Part shown: one piece after another, positions 51,452-62,229 of the stretch
Layout of the letters: each line of letters begins with the position of its first letter
How positions within the stretch are numbered: the first letter of the stretch is position 1
Assembly (NCBI RefSeq): GCF_000425445.1
Contig: NZ_AUDL01000004.1
Span: 186,001-250,000 of the forward strand
Direction: 5' to 3'
Origin: Flavobacterium denitrificans DSM 15936
Lineage (GTDB): Bacteria; Bacteroidota; Bacteroidia; Flavobacteriales; Flavobacteriaceae
DNA: 64,000 nt
The notes under the pieces: generated by a model
The model's input: the letters and a program-made list of their open reading frames with translations, nothing else
Database searches by the model: none
What the model was told of the DNA's origin: nothing
Made by a program: the position numbers and the translations under genes

Positions 51452-54400
51452 CTAATTCAGCTTAAAATTAATCTGCATTTTTTCTAATTGTTGCAATAAT
51501 TCCGCTGAAATCTTCACTTTAAGGCGTCGACTTGGCATGCTTAATTTGGTTACAACATTTACCTCTTCGATCTCTTTCATTTCTTTCATTTTAGCTTCTC
51601 CTGAAACCGTTTCATTATCATCATTTTCGTCTTCAAAGACAGCATCCTCACCATCAAACTCACTTGTTGTTTCGACTTCTACAAAACGCTTTATATTTTC
51701 AATCTCCATAATCTCAAAACTCACAGTATTATCACCCTTATTTTCATTAAACAAGTGACTTAATTTATGAATGAATTCAGCTTCGAGATCTTTAATATTT
51801 AATAGCAAAATAAGTTTTTTAGCAAATGCTTCTAAAATATCCTGTAGTTGTCTAACCTCGACAAACTGCATTCTTGGCTCTGTTTTCTTTCCTGTATCAT
51901 GATTTACCCATCCATCTTTTATCAAAATTTTCATGTAAGCAAAATTATTCTGAATCAAGAAATGGCGGAATTTCAAATATTCTTCGCCAAAAATCTTAAA
52001 CTCGTAACTTTCATCATAACCTTCTAGATTGAATGCAGCCCAGCCTTTTCCGTTTTTGGCCACACGATGTTGCACGTTATTGATAATTCCAGCAAACATT
52101 AGATTTTTGCCTACATATTCATTCATGTTTTTTAAAGCTTCCAGTCGTGAATTGCAGAAATATTTCATCTCAAATCTAAAATCATCTAGCGGATGCCCAG
52201 AAATATAGATTCCGACAACTTCTTTTTCTTTGGCCAGTTTTTCCATTGTACTCCAATCTTCGCATGGTGGTACAACTGGTTCAGCAATTTGCACTTCACT
52301 GGTTTCTCCAAACAAACTTACCTGCGACGAGTTTTCATTTTCCTGAAATTTCGATCCGTAACGCATCGCTTTTTCGTAGAATGTGATTCCGTCTCCATCG
52401 TCGTGGAAATATTGTGCTCTGGTCGTTCCTTCAAATGAATCAAAACCTCCAGCCAATGCTAAATTCTCAATCGCTTTTTTATTAGCTGCACGAAGATCAA
52501 TTCGCTTAGCCAAATCAAAAATTGATTTATATCTTCCGTCTTTTCTGTTTTCTACAATGGTTTCAACAGCTCCTGCCCCAACTCCCTTGATTGCTCCCAT
52601 TCCGAAACGAACTGCATAATCATCGTTTACAGTAAATTTATAGTACGATTCGTTTACGTCTGGCCCAAGTACTTGCAATCCCATACGTTTGCATTCTTCC
52701 ATAAAGAACGAAACTTGTTTGATATCGTTCATGTTATTCGAAAGTACCGCTGCCATATATTCAGCAGGATAATGCGCTTTCAAATAAGCTGTTTGGTACG
52801 CAATCCAAGCATAACAAGTCGAGTGCGATTTGTTGAAGGCGTAACTCGCAAAGGCTTCCCAGTCTTTCCAGATTTTCTCCAGCACTTTAGCATCGTGACC
52901 TTTCGCTGCTGCTTGCTCCACAAACTTAGGCTTCATTTTATCTAGTACGTCTTTTTGTTTCTTACCCATCGCTTTACGCAAGACGTCGGCCTCACCCTTT
53001 GTAAATCCTGCCAAAGACTGAGACAAAAGCATTACCTGCTCTTGGTAAACTGTAATTCCGTAGGTTTCAGATAAATATTCGGCACAGGCATCTAAATCGT
53101 ATTTGATTTCCTCGTCACCGTTTTTTCTTCGAACGAAAGACGGAATATACTCCAAAGGTCCCGGACGATATAATGCATTCATGGCAATTAAATCTCCAAA
53201 AACCGTTGGCTTCAGATCTTTCATGTATTTCTGCATCCCAGGCGACTCATATTGGAAGATTCCAACGGTTTCACCTCTTTGGAAAAGCGCATACGTTTCT
53301 TCATCATCAATCGGGAAAGTATCAGGATCGAGTTCAATTCCTGTTCTATATTTTACGAGTTTTACGGTATCTTTTATCAGTGTAAGGGTCTTCAGACCCA
53401 AGAAGTCCATTTTCAGCAATCCGGCACTTTCTGCAACCGAGTTATCGAACTGTGTTACATATAAATCCGAATCTTTTGCAGTTGTTACAGGAACGTAATT
53501 CGTAATATCCGACGGCGTAATGATAACCCCACAAGCGTGAATTCCAGTGTTACGCATCGATCCTTCAAGGATTTTTGCCTGCTGAATGGTTTCTCCTGCC
53601 AAATCATCTTCATTGGCAATCGCGATTAATTCTTTTACATTATCAAATTCATCAGAACGAAGCGCTTTTTTGACTTCTTCTTCACTTTCCGAAATAAAAC
53701 GCGCCAAATTCCATTTGGACGGCATCATTCCCGGAATCAGTTTCGCAATTCTATCGGCTTCAAACAATGGTAAATCCAGTACACGAGCCGTATCACGAAT
53801 CGCCGATTTGGTTGCCATTTTACCATAAGTGATAATCTGCGCCACCTGTTTTTGGCCGTATTTATTGATTACGTATTCCATTACACGTCCACGACCCTCA
53901 TCATCAAAGTCGATATCAATATCGGGCATCGATACACGGTCCGGATTTAGGAAACGCTCAAAAAGCAAGTCGTATTTAATAGGGTCGATATTGGTAATTC
54001 CGAGACAGTATGCAACTGCAGAACCCGCTGCAGAACCACGTCCAGGACCTACCGATACGTCCATTTTTCTTGCCTCAGCGATGAAATCCTGTACAATCAA
54101 GAAATACCCAGGATAACCCGAATTCGAAATCGTCATTAATTCAAAATCCAAACGTTCCTGAATCGATTCGGTAATTTCGCCATATCTTCTTTTGGCACCT
54201 TCCATCGTAAGGTGTCGCAAGTATTTATTTTCTCCACGTACACCACCGTCTTCTTCATCTTCGGGAACCATAAATTCGTCTGGAATTTCGAATTTCGGAA
54301 GCAAGACATCACGATACAAAGAATATCCTTCCACCTTATCAATAATTTCCTGAATGTTGATAATCGCTTCGGGCAAATCGGCAAAGAGTTTTTTCATCTC

Positions 54401-55987
54401 GTCTTGCGACTTGAAGTAATATTCCTGATTTGGAAGTCCGTAACGGTAACCTCGCCCACGTCCAATAGGTGTCGCCTGCTTTTCACCGTCTTTTACACAA
54501 AGCAAAATATCGTGCGCATTGGCATCTTCTTTATTTAAATAATAAGTATTGTTGGTCGCAATTAATTTGACATTGTGTTTTTGCGAAAATTCAATCAGAG
54601 TTTTGTTCACACGATTTTCATCTTCCTGATTGTGGCGCATGACTTCTAAGTAGAAATCTTCGCCAAATTGTTCTTTCCACCAAATCAAAGCTTCTTCGGC
54701 TTGGTTTTCACCAATATTCAAGATTTTACTCGGAATTTCTCCATATAAATTTCCAGACAAAACCATGATGTCGCCTTTGTATTGCTCCACAATAGCACGG
54801 TCAATTCTTGGAACATAATAAAAACCGTCTGTGTAGGCAATTGAAGCCATTTTGGCCAAGTTATGATAACCCGCTTTATTTTTAGCCATCAAAACAACCT
54901 GATAACCATTGTCTTTTTTGCTTTTATCTAAGTGATTTTCGCAGATATTAAATTCGCAACCTACAATTGGTTTTACTTCGGTTTCAGTTGGCTCTTCACC
55001 AGCTTCAACTAAAGCTTTATTTTTTCCGGACGCAGCTTTGTTATGGTTCATAACGGCACTCACAAAATGAAAAGCTCCCATCATGTTTCCAGTATCGGTC
55101 ATGGCAACGGCCGGCATTCCATTTTTGGCTGCAGCTGCCACAATATTTCCAATTCCGATAGTCGATTGAAGAACCGAAAACTGCGTATGATTGTGTAAAT
55201 GCGCAAATTTTGCTGCTTTAAAATCGGCTTTATCTTCTTCTGAAACAACTGTCTCTTTTCCTTCTCCAGCTAAAGCTTTAAGCTGTTCTCTAATTTTGTC
55301 AGAAGCCGCTTTTAAGTTGATGTGTTTTAGACCAATTAACTTAAAAGGCTCTGGATTTCTTTCCTGAAAATCTTTGAAATATTCCTTTGGAACATCTAAT
55401 TCTTCTTTGGTAAATACCTCTCTTCTAACCAATTCAAGAAAACAACGCGTAGTTGCCTCAACGTCGGCAGTTGCGTTGTGCGCTTCCGCGAAAGGCTGAT
55501 CAAAAAGATAACTGTGTAATTCGGTCAAAGTTGGAAGTTTGAATTTTCCTCCACGACCTCCGGGAAGTTGTAATAATGAAGCCGTAACTTCAGTACAAGT
55601 ATCCAAAACGGGCATTGAACTCATTTGAGAATCCACTCCCATTCTATAAAACTCGGCCCCCATAATATTAACGTCGAAACCTAAATTCTGACCAACAATA
55701 TATTTGGTTTTGCTTAAAGCGATATTAAATTTCTCTAAAACTTCCGCCAGCGTGATTCCATCGGCTTCCGCCAATTCAGTCGAAATTCCGTGAATACGCT
55801 CAGCATCGTACGGAATATTAAATCCTTCTGGTTTTACCAAATAATCCTGATGTTCAACAAGCTGTCCCATTTCGTCATGAAGCTGCCAAGCGATTTGTAT
55901 GCAGCGAGGCCAGTTATCTGAGTCAGTAATCGGGGCATCCCAGCGTTTTGGTAATCCGGTTGTTTCGGTATCAAATATTAAATACAT
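51452..55987 (-). CDS. dnaE: DNA polymerase III alpha subunit with N-terminal exonuclease
   Basis: 1511 residues from the ATG at 55987 (MYLIFDTETTG); the open frame continues upstream without conserved residues. Domains: DEDDh proofreading exonuclease at about 1-190 (Asp6 and Glu8 in FDTETTG, His170 and Asp175 in AHNATAD), PHP domain starting HLHNHTQFS at 263-271, polymerase palm with PDIDIDFDDEGR, beta-binding and OB-fold regions to the end. In E. coli the exonuclease is a separate subunit (DnaQ); the fusion to DnaE is a Bacteroidota arrangement. It should be the replicative polymerase. No promoter was recognised. Confidence 0.95.
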   Translation of the reverse strand: MYLIFDTETTGLPKRWDAPITDSDNWPRCIQIAWQLHDEMGQLVEHQDYLVKPEGFNIPYDAERIHGISTELAEADGITLAEVLEKFNIALSKTKYIVGQNLGFDVNIMGAEFYRMGVDSQMSSMPVLDTCTEVTASLLQLPGGRGGKFKLPTLTELHSYLFDQPFAEAHNATADVEATTRCFLELVRREVFTKEELDVPKEYFKDFQERNPEPFKLIGLKHINLKAASDKIREQLKALAGEGKETVVSEEDKADFKAAKFAHLHNHTQFSVLQSTIGIGNIVAAAAKNGMPAVAMTDTGNMMGAFHFVSAVMNHNKAASGKNKALVEAGEEPTETEVKPIVGCEFNICENHLDKSKKDNGYQVVLMAKNKAGYHNLAKMASIAYTDGFYYVPRIDRAIVEQYKGDIMVLSGNLYGEIPSKILNIGENQAEEALIWWKEQFGEDFYLEVMRHNQEDENRVNKTLIEFSQKHNVKLIATNNTYYLNKEDANAHDILLCVKDGEKQATPIGRGRGYRYGLPNQEYYFKSQDEMKKLFADLPEAIINIQEIIDKVEGYSLYRDVLLPKFEIPDEFMVPEDEEDGGVRGENKYLRHLTMEGAKRRYGEITESIQERLDFELMTISNSGYPGYFLIVQDFIAEARKMDVSVGPGRGSAAGSAVAYCLGITNIDPIKYDLLFERFLNPDRVSMPDIDIDFDDEGRGRVMEYVINKYGQKQVAQIITYGKMATKSAIRDTARVLDLPLFEADRIAKLIPGMMPSKWNLARFISESEEEVKKALRSDEFDNVKELIAIANEDDLAGETIQQAKILEGSMRNTGIHACGVIITPSDITNYVPVTTAKDSDLYVTQFDNSVAESAGLLKMDFLGLKTLTLIKDTVKLVKYRTGIELDPDTFPIDDEETYALFQRGETVGIFQYESPGMQKYMKDLKPTVFGDLIAMNALYRPGPLEYIPSFVRRKNGDEEIKYDLDACAEYLSETYGITVYQEQVMLLSQSLAGFTKGEADVLRKAMGKKQKDVLDKMKPKFVEQAAAKGHDAKVLEKIWKDWEAFASYAFNKSHSTCYAWIAYQTAYLKAHYPAEYMAAVLSNNMNDIKQVSFFMEECKRMGLQVLGPDVNESYYKFTVNDDYAVRFGMGAIKGVGAGAVETIVENRKDGRYKSIFDLAKRIDLRAANKKAIENLALAGGFDSFEGTTRAQYFHDDGDGITFYEKAMRYGSKFQENENSSQVSLFGETSEVQIAEPVVPPCEDWSTMEKLAKEKEVVGIYISGHPLDDFRFEMKYFCNSRLEALKNMNEYVGKNLMFAGIINNVQHRVAKNGKGWAAFNLEGYDESYEFKIFGEEYLKFRHFLIQNNFAYMKILIKDGWVNHDTGKKTEPRMQFVEVRQLQDILEAFAKKLILLLNIKDLEAEFIHKLSHLFNENKGDNTVSFEIMEIENIKRFVEVETTSEFDGEDAVFEDENDDNETVSGEAKMKEMKEIEEVNVVTKLSMPSRRLKVKISAELLQQLEKMQINFKLN

Positions 55988-56652
55988 AGAGTTGTAAAAG
56001 TCAAATTTTAAAAGTCCAAATTCCAAATCTTACATGTTGCAAAACATTGACAACATGAAACATAACAAAATGCGAAATGAAAAATCGGAAGAAGTTCAAA
56101 TTTACGCTTTTTTTGGAGAAAGAAAATGGAAATTTCTTAAAATGACATTCTTATTTATTCGTCAGTTTTTCTCTTAAAAATCATAAAATTTGATAAAAAT
56201 ACAGTTCTTGGATGTCGTAGTATTTTGCCTCCTTATTGAATCTAAATAATGGCAAAAAAAGTCCTTTAAAAGGCTCAAAAAACTAAAAGAGAATCCTTTT
56301 TAATCCTAATTCAAAACTAACAATTATTACTATTTTTGTATAATTTGTTAGATTTTTTTAATTGAATTCTTATATTTTATAGTGATTATGAGGTAAATTT
56401 GCAAACTATTAAAACAAAAAACAACCAAGGAAAATTAAAGCCGAAAAAGAAAAAGCAAATCAGTTTCTTAATCATTTTTCTTTCAAATTTTAGTTTACAA
56501 AAGTGGTTTCACAATTTGTAAATTAGTTTGGGTATCGTATAAAATGAAATATCGAAATTGACGCTTTTTTATCTTTTTTTACTTTTGTTTTGCTATTATA
56601 ATGAACAGGAAATTGCTGTGGTTATAGAAATTACAATTAAAAAAAATAAAAA
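55988..56652. other. Leader region of dnaE and the leucine operon
   Basis: About 665 bases between divergent genes. Besides the leucine promoter at 56558-56587 I see AT-rich text, a TAAATTTG box at 56394-56401 without a partner, and no leader peptide rich in Leu codons, so attenuation is not evident. Confidence 0.6.
56558..56587 (+). promoter_or_regulatory. Promoter of the leucine operon
   Basis: TTG (56558-56560), 19-base spacer, TACTTTTG (56580-56587). Same geometry as the tRNA-Asp and asd promoters. It leaves a leader of about 60 bases before the leuC ATG. Confidence 0.8.
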
Positions 56653-58047
56653 ATGAGTAAGACATTATTTGACAAAGTATGGGATTCACATGTAGTGCGT
56701 AAAATTGAAGATGGGCCAGATGTGTTTTTTATTGACCGCCATTTCATTCATGAAGTTACGAGTCCTGTTGCTTTTTTAGGATTAAAATCAAGAGGCGTTA
56801 ACGTATTATATCCGGAACGTACTTTTGCAACTGCCGACCACAATACACCAACCATAAACCAACATTTACCAGTTCAGGATCCACTTTCTGCTAATCAGCT
56901 TAAGGCTCTTGAAGACAATGCTACTGAATACGGAATTTCGCACTGGGGATTAGGTCACCAAAAAAATGGTATTGTACACGTAGTTGGTCCTGAAAACGGA
57001 ATTACTTTGCCAGGTGCTACTATTGTATGCGGAGATTCGCATACGTCTACTCACGGTGCTTTTGGAGCTATTGCTTTTGGTATCGGAACCTCTGAGGTTG
57101 AAATGGTGCTTTCTACACAATGTATCATGCAACCTAAACCAAAGAAAATGCGTATCAACGTAAACGGTCAATTAAGCAAAGGTGTTGGTCCAAAAGACGT
57201 TGCACTTTATATTATTGCGCAATTGACTACTTCTGGAGGTACAGGTTATTTTGTTGAATATGCTGGTGATGTTTTTGAAAACATGACTATGGAAGGCCGT
57301 ATGACAGTTTGTAACTTAAGTATCGAAATGGGGGCTCGTGGAGGAATGATTGCTCCTGACCAAACTACTTTCGATTTCTTAGAAGGAAGACTTTACGCTC
57401 CAAAAGGAGAAGCTTGGACAAAAGCTGTTGAATACTGGAAAACTTTAAAAACGGATGCTGACGCTGTTTTTGATGCTGAATTAAACATCAAAGCGGAAGA
57501 CATCGAACCAATGATTACTTATGGTACAAACCCAGGAATGGGAATTGGTATCACAAAACATATTCCGAATGCCAAAGAAGTTGAAGGTGGTGAGGAAACT
57601 TACAAAAAGTCTTTGGCTTATATGGGCTTCAACGAAGACGACGTAATGATTGGAAAACAAATTGACTACGTTTTCTTAGGAAGCTGTACAAACGGACGTA
57701 TTGAAGATTTTAGAGCTTTCGCTGAAATTGTAAAAGGAAGAAAAAAAGCAGATAATGTTACGGCTTGGTTAGTTCCAGGTTCTCACGTTGTTGAAGCTCA
57801 GATTAAAGAAGAAGGAATTTTAGATATCTTGACAGAAGCTGGTTTCGTATTACGCCAACCAGGTTGTTCTGCTTGTTTAGCAATGAACGACGATAAAGTT
57901 CCTGCCGGAAAATACGCAGTAAGTACTTCAAACAGAAACTTTGAAGGGCGTCAAGGTCCTGGTTCAAGAACGCTTTTAGCTTCTCCAATTATGGCAGCAG
58001 CTGCAGCGGTTACAGGAAAACTAACAGATCCTAGAGAGCTTTTTTAA
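56653..58047 (+). CDS. leuC: 3-isopropylmalate dehydratase large subunit
   Basis: 464 residues. It isomerises 2- to 3-isopropylmalate with LeuD using a [4Fe-4S] cluster. Cluster ligands are in FLGSCTNGR and [24 protein letters not shown] and the start [12 protein letters not shown] are family signatures. First gene of the leucine operon. Confidence 0.97.
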   Translation: MSKTLFDKVWDSHVVRKIEDGPDVFFIDRHFIHEVTSPVAFLGLKSRGVNVLYPERTFATADHNTPTINQHLPVQDPLSANQLKALEDNATEYGISHWGLGHQKNGIVHVVGPENGITLPGATIVCGDSHTSTHGAFGAIAFGIGTSEVEMVLSTQCIMQPKPKKMRINVNGQLSKGVGPKDVALYIIAQLTTSGGTGYFVEYAGDVFENMTMEGRMTVCNLSIEMGARGGMIAPDQTTFDFLEGRLYAPKGEAWTKAVEYWKTLKTDADAVFDAELNIKAEDIEPMITYGTNPGMGIGITKHIPNAKEVEGGEETYKKSLAYMGFNEDDVMIGKQIDYVFLGSCTNGRIEDFRAFAEIVKGRKKADNVTAWLVPGSHVVEAQIKEEGILDILTEAGFVLRQPGCSACLAMNDDKVPAGKYAVSTSNRNFEGRQGPGSRTLLASPIMAAAAAVTGKLTDPRELF

Positions 58048-58061
58048 AGATTTAAGAATGA

Positions 58062-58194
58062 AGATTAACGATTTCAGATTTCGATAAGCTTCATTAAAAA
58101 ATCTTCTAAAATTTCAATTTACATTTTACAAAAAACATTAACGATTACGATTTTAAGACACGACAACAAATCTAAAATCAGAAATCGTTAATCT
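58062..58194. repeat. Inverted repeat between leuC and leuD
   Basis: GATTAACGATTTCAGATTT pairs with AAATCAGAAATCGTTAATC with one mismatch, around an AT-rich centre. Fills the 163-base gap, an unusually long space between genes whose products form one complex. Confidence 0.75.
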
Positions 58195-58210
58195 AAAATC
58201 AAAAATCAAA

Positions 58211-58807
58211 ATGGCATACGATAAATTTAATATACTTACTAGCAGCGGAGTTCCGTTGCCAATTGAGAACGTAGATACAGATCAAATCATTCCAGCTCGT
58301 TTCTTAAAAGCTACAAAACGTGAAGGTTTTGGAGACAACCTTTTTAGAGACTGGAGATACAACGGAGACGATACTCCAAAAGCAGATTTCGTTTTAAACA
58401 ACCCAACTTACAGCGGAAAAATTTTGGTTGGAGGAAAAAACTTCGGTTCAGGATCTTCTAGAGAGCACGCTGCTTGGGCAGTTTACGATTACGGATTCCG
58501 CGCTGTAGTTTCTAGTTTCTTTGCTGATATCTTCAAAGGAAACTGTTTAAATATTGGTGTTTTGCCAGTACAAATCAGCCCAGAATTTTTAGCTAATATT
58601 TTCAAAGCTATCGAAGCTGATCCAAATACAGAATTAGAAATCAATCTTCCAAACCAAACAATTACTTTGTTATCTACTGGCGAGCAAGAGTCTTTTGCTA
58701 TTAATGGTTACAAAAAGAACAATTTAATTAATGGTTTCGACGACATTGATTATTTACAAGATATGAAGGAAGATATTAAAGCTTTTGCTGATAAACTTCC
58801 GTACTAA
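58211..58807 (+). CDS. leuD: 3-isopropylmalate dehydratase small subunit
   Basis: 198 residues. [15 protein letters not shown] and [16 protein letters not shown] are LeuD signatures for substrate specificity and the swivelling domain; [16 protein letters not shown] follows. Works as a heterodimer with LeuC encoded just upstream. Confidence 0.97.
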   Translation: MAYDKFNILTSSGVPLPIENVDTDQIIPARFLKATKREGFGDNLFRDWRYNGDDTPKADFVLNNPTYSGKILVGGKNFGSGSSREHAAWAVYDYGFRAVVSSFFADIFKGNCLNIGVLPVQISPEFLANIFKAIEADPNTELEINLPNQTITLLSTGEQESFAINGYKKNNLINGFDDIDYLQDMKEDIKAFADKLPY

Positions 58808-58823
58808 CAATCAACCAACTAAG

Positions 58824-58880
58824 AAGCAGTTATCCAAGCTCGACTTTAAAGGTTGATCTGGGTAACTGCTTTATAATTTT
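58824..58880 (+). terminator. Hairpin after leuD
   Basis: AAGCAGTTA/TAACTGCTT stem with additional inner pairing, followed by ATAATTTT. It may be a partial terminator, reducing transcription of the downstream part of the leucine operon. Confidence 0.5.
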
Positions 58881-58925
58881 ATGATTGAATTGCTATCGAA
58901 TAAAACCAATTTAACGACTTTCTAA

Positions 58926-59498
58926 ATGATCGACACTAACATTGAATTGCCAAAATCGTATTCAGAGATCAAAACTGACTCAGAAAGAATTTCATTTTCA
59001 ATGCCTTCTGATCTGCAAACAGGAAGTCTTCTTAGAACATTGGTTGCAACAAAAAAAGAGGGGCGTTTTTTAGAATTAGGAACCGGAACCGGATTGTCAC
59101 TTGCATGGATGGTTGAAGGAATGAGCGAAAATTCGAATTTGATTTCGATTGACAATGCTGCAGAATATCAAAACATTGCAAAAAAGTATTTTCAAGAATC
59201 AAATGTTTCATTTGTTTGTGAAGATGCTGAAAAATGGATTTTAAATTATAAAGAAGAAAAATTCGATTTGATTTTTGCTGATGCCTGGCCGGGAAAATAT
59301 GTTGTTTTAAACGAAACATTAAACTTATTAAACTCTGGTGGAATTTATCTAATTGATGATATGCTTCCTCAACCAAATTGGCCTCAAAATCATGACAAAA
59401 ATGTCGAAATTCTGATTCAAAATCTTGAAGAAAGAAAAGACATCCAATTGACAAAAATTTGCTGGTCAACTGGTTTAATTCTGATTACAAAAAAATAA
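58926..59498 (+). CDS. Class I SAM-dependent methyltransferase within the leucine operon
   Basis: 190 residues. SAM-binding motif I is RFLELGTGTGLSLAW, with the acidic ribose contact in LISIDNAAEY and motif IV in DLIFADAWPGKY. The fold is that of small O-methyltransferases (CmoA/COMT-like), acting in the cytoplasm. It lies between leuD and the leuA-like gene and is in line with both (33 bases to the next ATG), so it is co-transcribed. Leucine synthesis needs no methyl transfer, so its presence is unexplained. Confidence 0.88.
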   Translation: MIDTNIELPKSYSEIKTDSERISFSMPSDLQTGSLLRTLVATKKEGRFLELGTGTGLSLAWMVEGMSENSNLISIDNAAEYQNIAKKYFQESNVSFVCEDAEKWILNYKEEKFDLIFADAWPGKYVVLNETLNLLNSGGIYLIDDMLPQPNWPQNHDKNVEILIQNLEERKDIQLTKICWSTGLILITKK

Positions 59499-59531
59499 AA
59501 CAGTAAGCATTCAAAAGCTAACAATATAATA

Positions 59532-61052
59532 ATGGAAAAAAGAAAAATTGAAATAATGGATACGACGCTTCGTGATGGTGAACAAACATCAGGAGTATCA
59601 TTTTCTGCTGCAGAAAAACTAACCATTGCGCAATTGTTGCTGGAGGAATTAAATATTGATAGAATCGAAATTGCTTCGGCGCGTGTGAGCGAAGGAGAAT
59701 TTCAAGCTGTAAAAGGCATTACTTCATGGGCTGAAGAACGCGGCTATATTGACAGAATCGAAGTTCTGACGTTTGTTGATGGAGGTGTTTCAATTGACTG
59801 GATGAAAAAAGCCGGCGCCAAAGTGCAGAATTTGTTGACCAAAGGCTCAATGAATCACTTAACGCATCAATTGAAAAAAACGCCTGAACAGCATTTTTCT
59901 GAAATCGCTCAAATTATTGCTTTAGCAAAAGAAAATAATATCGAAACCAATGTTTATCTAGAAGATTGGAGCAACGGAATGCGAAATTCTCCAGATTATG
60001 TTTTTCAATTTTTGGATTTCTTATCTACACAGCCAATAAAAAGGATTTTACTTCCTGATACGTTGGGGGTTTTGATTCCGTCTTTGGCTTTTGAATTTAT
60101 TTCAGAAATCAGAGCAAAATATCCAAACATTCATTTCGATTTTCACGCACATAACGATTACGACTTAAGTGTTGCCAATGTTATGGAAGCCATCAAAGCC
60201 GGTATAAACGGACTTCACGTAACGGTAAACGGAATGGGAGAACGCGCAGGAAATGCGCCTCTAGAAAGTACAGTTGCCGTTATAAATGATTATCTGCCAG
60301 AAGTCAGCATCAACATTAAAGAAACTTCGTTATATTCTGTAAGCAAGTTAGTGGAAACATTTACTGGATATAGAATTCCAGCCAACAAGCCAATTGTCGG
60401 CGACAATGTTTTTACACAAACAGCTGGAATTCACGCTGACGGAGACAACAAAAACAATCTTTATTTTAATGATTTACTTCCAGAACGTTTTGGAAGAAAA
60501 AGAAAATATGCTCTAGGAAAAACTTCTGGAAAAGCCAATATCGAAAAGAATCTTCAGGAACTAGGTTTAAAATTAAACAACGAAGATTTGAAATTGGTTA
60601 CGCAAAGAATCATCGAATTGGGCGACAAAAAAGAAACTGTAACAAAAGAAGATCTTCCATACATTATTTCAGATGTTTTGGACAGTCATACTTACGAAGA
60701 AAAAATCACAATCAATTCTTATATGCTGGTTCATTCTAAAGGAATGCGCCCGTCGACGACTTTATCGCTAAATTTAAACGGAGAAATAATCGAAGAAAAT
60801 GCTCAAGGAGACGGTCAGTTTGATGCTTTTATGAATGCTTTATCAAAGATTTACAAAAGCAAAAAACTTACACTTCCGAAATTAATTGATTACGCCGTGA
60901 GAATCCCGCCGGGAAGTAGTTCTGATGCGTTGTGTGAAACCATTATTACATGGACAAACAATGGAAAAGAATTCAAAACCCGCGGATTAGACTCGGATCA
61001 AACTGTTGCAGCGATTATTGCAACACAAAAAATGCTTAATATTATAACTTAA
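59532..61052 (+). CDS. 2-isopropylmalate/citramalate synthase-family enzyme
   Basis: 506 residues. Catalytic start MDTTLRDGEQTSGVSFSAAE, metal ligands in DFHAHNDYDLSVAN, NGMGERAGNAPLE, then a C-terminal LeuA-type regulatory domain from about residue 390 (MRPSTTLSLNLNG, GDGQFDAFMNAL). These enzymes condense acetyl-CoA with a 2-keto acid. Place between leuD and leuB makes leucine synthesis the natural role. The length and catalytic context allow citramalate synthase as an alternative, and a canonical leuA elsewhere in the genome would favour that. Confidence 0.9.
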   Translation: MEKRKIEIMDTTLRDGEQTSGVSFSAAEKLTIAQLLLEELNIDRIEIASARVSEGEFQAVKGITSWAEERGYIDRIEVLTFVDGGVSIDWMKKAGAKVQNLLTKGSMNHLTHQLKKTPEQHFSEIAQIIALAKENNIETNVYLEDWSNGMRNSPDYVFQFLDFLSTQPIKRILLPDTLGVLIPSLAFEFISEIRAKYPNIHFDFHAHNDYDLSVANVMEAIKAGINGLHVTVNGMGERAGNAPLESTVAVINDYLPEVSINIKETSLYSVSKLVETFTGYRIPANKPIVGDNVFTQTAGIHADGDNKNNLYFNDLLPERFGRKRKYALGKTSGKANIEKNLQELGLKLNNEDLKLVTQRIIELGDKKETVTKEDLPYIISDVLDSHTYEEKITINSYMLVHSKGMRPSTTLSLNLNGEIIEENAQGDGQFDAFMNALSKIYKSKKLTLPKLIDYAVRIPPGSSSDALCETIITWTNNGKEFKTRGLDSDQTVAAIIATQKMLNIIT

Positions 61053-61060
61053 TATAGTTG

Positions 61061-61145
61061 CAAAGTTTCAAAGTAACAAAGTGACAAAGATTTCAGTCTG
61101 CTTTAAAAAACTTTGAACCTTTGTCACTTTGTCACTTTGAACCTT
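61061..61145. repeat. Inverted repeat AAAGTAACAAAGTGACAAAG
   Basis: The left arm AAAGTAACAAAGTGACAAAG pairs with CTTTGTCACTTTGTCACTTT; the left side opens with CAAAGTTTCAAAG. Lies between the leuA-like gene and leuB, so it would be transcribed in the operon. Confidence 0.85.
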
Positions 61146-61162
61146 ATAAAAACACATATAGA

Positions 61163-62218
61163 ATGAAATTAAACATAGCCCTTTTAGCCGGAGACGGAAT
61201 CGGACCAGAAGTAATCAATGAAGCTGTAAAAGTATCTGATGCTATTGCAAAAAAATTCGGACATGAAATCACTTGGAAACCAGCTTTAACCGGTGCGGCT
61301 GCGATTGATGCAGTAGGAGAGCCTTATCCAGATTCAACACACGAAGTTTGTAAAAATGCCGATGCCGTTCTTTTTGGAGCAATTGGACATCCTAAATACG
61401 ACAACGATCCTTCTGCACCAGTACGACCAGAACAAGGTTTGCTAAAAATGCGTAAAGCATTAGGTTTGTTTGCAAACGTAAGACCAACTTTTACATTCCC
61501 TTCATTATTAGATAAATCGCCGCTAAAAAGAGAAAGAATCGAAGGAACTGACCTGGTTTTCTTAAGAGAATTAACTGGCGGAATTTACTTTGGAGAAAAA
61601 GGAAGAAAAGACAACGGAGATACAGCTTACGACAACTGTGTTTACACAAGAGCTGAAGTACAGCGTTTAGCTAAAAAAGGTTTCGAATTAGCGATGACAC
61701 GTTCTAAAAAATTATGCTGCGTTGATAAAGCAAACGTTTTGGAAACTTCTCGTTTGTGGAGAGAAACAGTTCAGGCAATGGAAAAAGATTATCCAGAGGT
61801 TGAAGTGAGCTATGAATTTGTTGACGCTGTAGCAATGCGTTTAGTTCAATGGCCAAACTCTTATGATGTATTAATTACAGAGAACTTATTTGGAGACATC
61901 TTAACAGATGAAGCTTCAGTAATTTCAGGTTCAATGGGATTAATGCCTTCTGCATCTATGGGAGCTGAAGTATCTTTATTTGAACCTATTCACGGTTCAT
62001 ATCCACAAGCAACTGGATTAAACATTGCCAACCCGATGGCTACTATTTTATCTGCTGCGATGATGTTCGAAAACTTTGGATTGATGGAAGAAGGAAAAGC
62101 AATGAGAGATGCAGTAAACAAAGCTTTAGAAGCTGGAGTAGTTACTGAAGATTTAGCTAATGGAGGAAAAGCATACGGCACCAAAGAAGTTGGTGACTGG
62201 TTAGCTGCGAATGTATAA
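61163..62218 (+). CDS. leuB: 3-isopropylmalate dehydrogenase
   Basis: 351 residues from the ATG at 61163 ([17 protein letters not shown]); the frame is open 14 codons further up but that part is repeat. [13 protein letters not shown] and the NAD region [17 protein letters not shown] match LeuB, as does [19 protein letters not shown]. Last gene of the operon, closing the leucine pathway steps after LeuCD. Confidence 0.97.
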   Translation: MKLNIALLAGDGIGPEVINEAVKVSDAIAKKFGHEITWKPALTGAAAIDAVGEPYPDSTHEVCKNADAVLFGAIGHPKYDNDPSAPVRPEQGLLKMRKALGLFANVRPTFTFPSLLDKSPLKRERIEGTDLVFLRELTGGIYFGEKGRKDNGDTAYDNCVYTRAEVQRLAKKGFELAMTRSKKLCCVDKANVLETSRLWRETVQAMEKDYPEVEVSYEFVDAVAMRLVQWPNSYDVLITENLFGDILTDEASVISGSMGLMPSASMGAEVSLFEPIHGSYPQATGLNIANPMATILSAAMMFENFGLMEEGKAMRDAVNKALEAGVVTEDLANGGKAYGTKEVGDWLAANV

Positions 62219-62229
62219 TAGTTTATTTT

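Noticed and set aside
53103..53498. Several plus-strand frames antisense to dnaE
   Set aside because: Shadows of the conserved polymerase frame; no domain or promoter.
56027..56557. A leucine attenuator or T-box ahead of leuC
   Set aside because: No leader peptide with Leu codons, no terminator/antiterminator pair and no T-box motif could be read.
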